DNA from: SAR324 cluster bacterium
Lineage (GTDB): Bacteria; SAR324; XYD2-FULL-50-16
Assembly (NCBI GenBank): GCA_002401295.1
Contig: NVSR01000003.1
Location: 1,146-14,486, forward strand
Length of the DNA: 13,341 nt
Direction: 5' to 3'
Shown here piece after piece: positions 12,842-13,341 of the stretch (position 1 is the first letter of the stretch; each line of letters begins with the position of its first letter). The position numbers and the translations under genes are program-made. Below the pieces are notes generated by a model that saw only the letters and a program-made list of their open reading frames with translations, was not told the DNA's origin and did no database searches.

Positions 12842-13341
12842 ATGCGCAATCTACGAAGGGTCGTTCTTCTAGTTTTATTGCTGGCACTCGTTGGCTGTAG
12901 CAGTTTGAAATTAGGATATCGGTTTGGGGATTGGGTAGTCCTCTACCGCATAGATTCCTATTTTGACTTAACCAGCCAGCAGAAAATTTTAGTCGAAAAA
13001 ACTATCGATGATTTTTTCCTCTGGCACCCCCAAGAAGAAATCCCTCAGTACATCACTCTACTCCACCAGATGCGGCAAGACGCCGAGACACAAGTCAGCT
13101 CGGAAAGATGGAACTATTATTTCCAGCAATACCACCTCGTGAAAGAACGTACACTCCGATATGGCATCCCTAAGATCAGTTATATACTGACTCAATTACA
13201 GCCAAAACAGATTAAAAACTTAAAACTGGAACTTGCAGAAGAAAATCAGGACCTTGCAGAAAAGAATAACTTATCCCTCAAAGAACGCAAAAAGATTCGG
13301 ACAGATAATCATCTCGAAAGGTTCGAAGAATGGATCGGCTC
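12842..13341 (+). CDS. DUF6279-like lipoprotein (partial, runs off right edge)
   Basis: The first 166 codons of a lipoprotein; no stop occurs before the window ends. The signal peptide MRNLRRVVLLVLLLALVGC has a clear lipobox LVGC with acylated Cys19. The following Ser-Ser (no Asp at +2) favours transport to the outer membrane. After it come LGYRFGDWVVLYRIDSYFDL, then QQKILVEKTIDDFFLWHPQEEIPQYITLL. This pattern (aromatic-rich start, 'DSYFDL', 'WHPQEEIPQY') matches what I know of DUF6279 lipoproteins, whose function is not known. The rest is helical and highly charged, with a lysine/glutamate-rich stretch near 125-155. AAGG with a 5-nt spacer precedes the ATG. It starts 102 nt after ybbP in the same direction, so it may belong to that operon or have its own start of transcription. 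Confidence 0.85.
   Translation, partial: MRNLRRVVLLVLLLALVGCSSLKLGYRFGDWVVLYRIDSYFDLTSQQKILVEKTIDDFFLWHPQEEIPQYITLLHQMRQDAETQVSSERWNYYFQQYHLVKERTLRYGIPKISYILTQLQPKQIKNLKLELAEENQDLAEKNNLSLKERKKIRTDNHLERFEEWIG

Overview
The window looks like chromosomal DNA from a Gram-negative bacterium of roughly 45% GC (judged by eye). The evidence is two lipopolysaccharide-type heptosyltransferases, an outer-membrane-type lipoprotein, a TesA/YbbAP module and an AccD of the proteobacterial kind. A proteobacterial or deltaproteobacteria-like lineage fits best, but the genus cannot be named from the sequence alone. I see no mobile element, CRISPR array, tRNA or rRNA.

Layout. Positions 1-1723 hold a leftward operon: glycosyltransferase family 9 (GT9), then a Nudix hydrolase, then a thioredoxin-fold protein cut by the window edge. 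A second GT9 gene starts only 4 nt away on the other strand (1728-2810). After a palindrome-rich gap comes an ATP-grasp enzyme of unknown substrate (2927-4159). A 396-nt AT-rich leader (4160-4555) precedes a large adenosylcobalamin-dependent ribonucleotide reductase (4556-7417). The leader carries a good sigma70-like promoter whose spacer is filled by an 18-bp palindrome, plus other repeats. A 17-bp perfect hairpin follows nrdJ. Then come accD (7748-8635), two hairpins (one terminator-like), and the tightly overlapping genes tesA-ybbA-ybbP (8861-12739). A DUF6279-like lipoprotein (12842 onward) runs off the right edge.

How the genes work together. The two GT9 enzymes probably add heptose-type sugars to the LPS inner core, and the ATP-grasp protein may act on the same envelope glycan (inference from position). 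NrdJ makes deoxynucleotides without oxygen dependence, using B12. AccD is one carboxyltransferase subunit of acetyl-CoA carboxylase. TesA, YbbA and YbbP form a periplasmic lipase/thioesterase plus an ABC machine; their overlapping reading frames suggest translational coupling and assembly as one complex.

Most genes are ordinary housekeeping or envelope genes, and no clearly novel defence or mobile system is visible. The points most worth a second look are the orphan ATP-grasp enzyme, the nrdJ control region, the fused tesA-ybbA-ybbP-lipoprotein arrangement and the alternative RNA structures before the lipoprotein gene.
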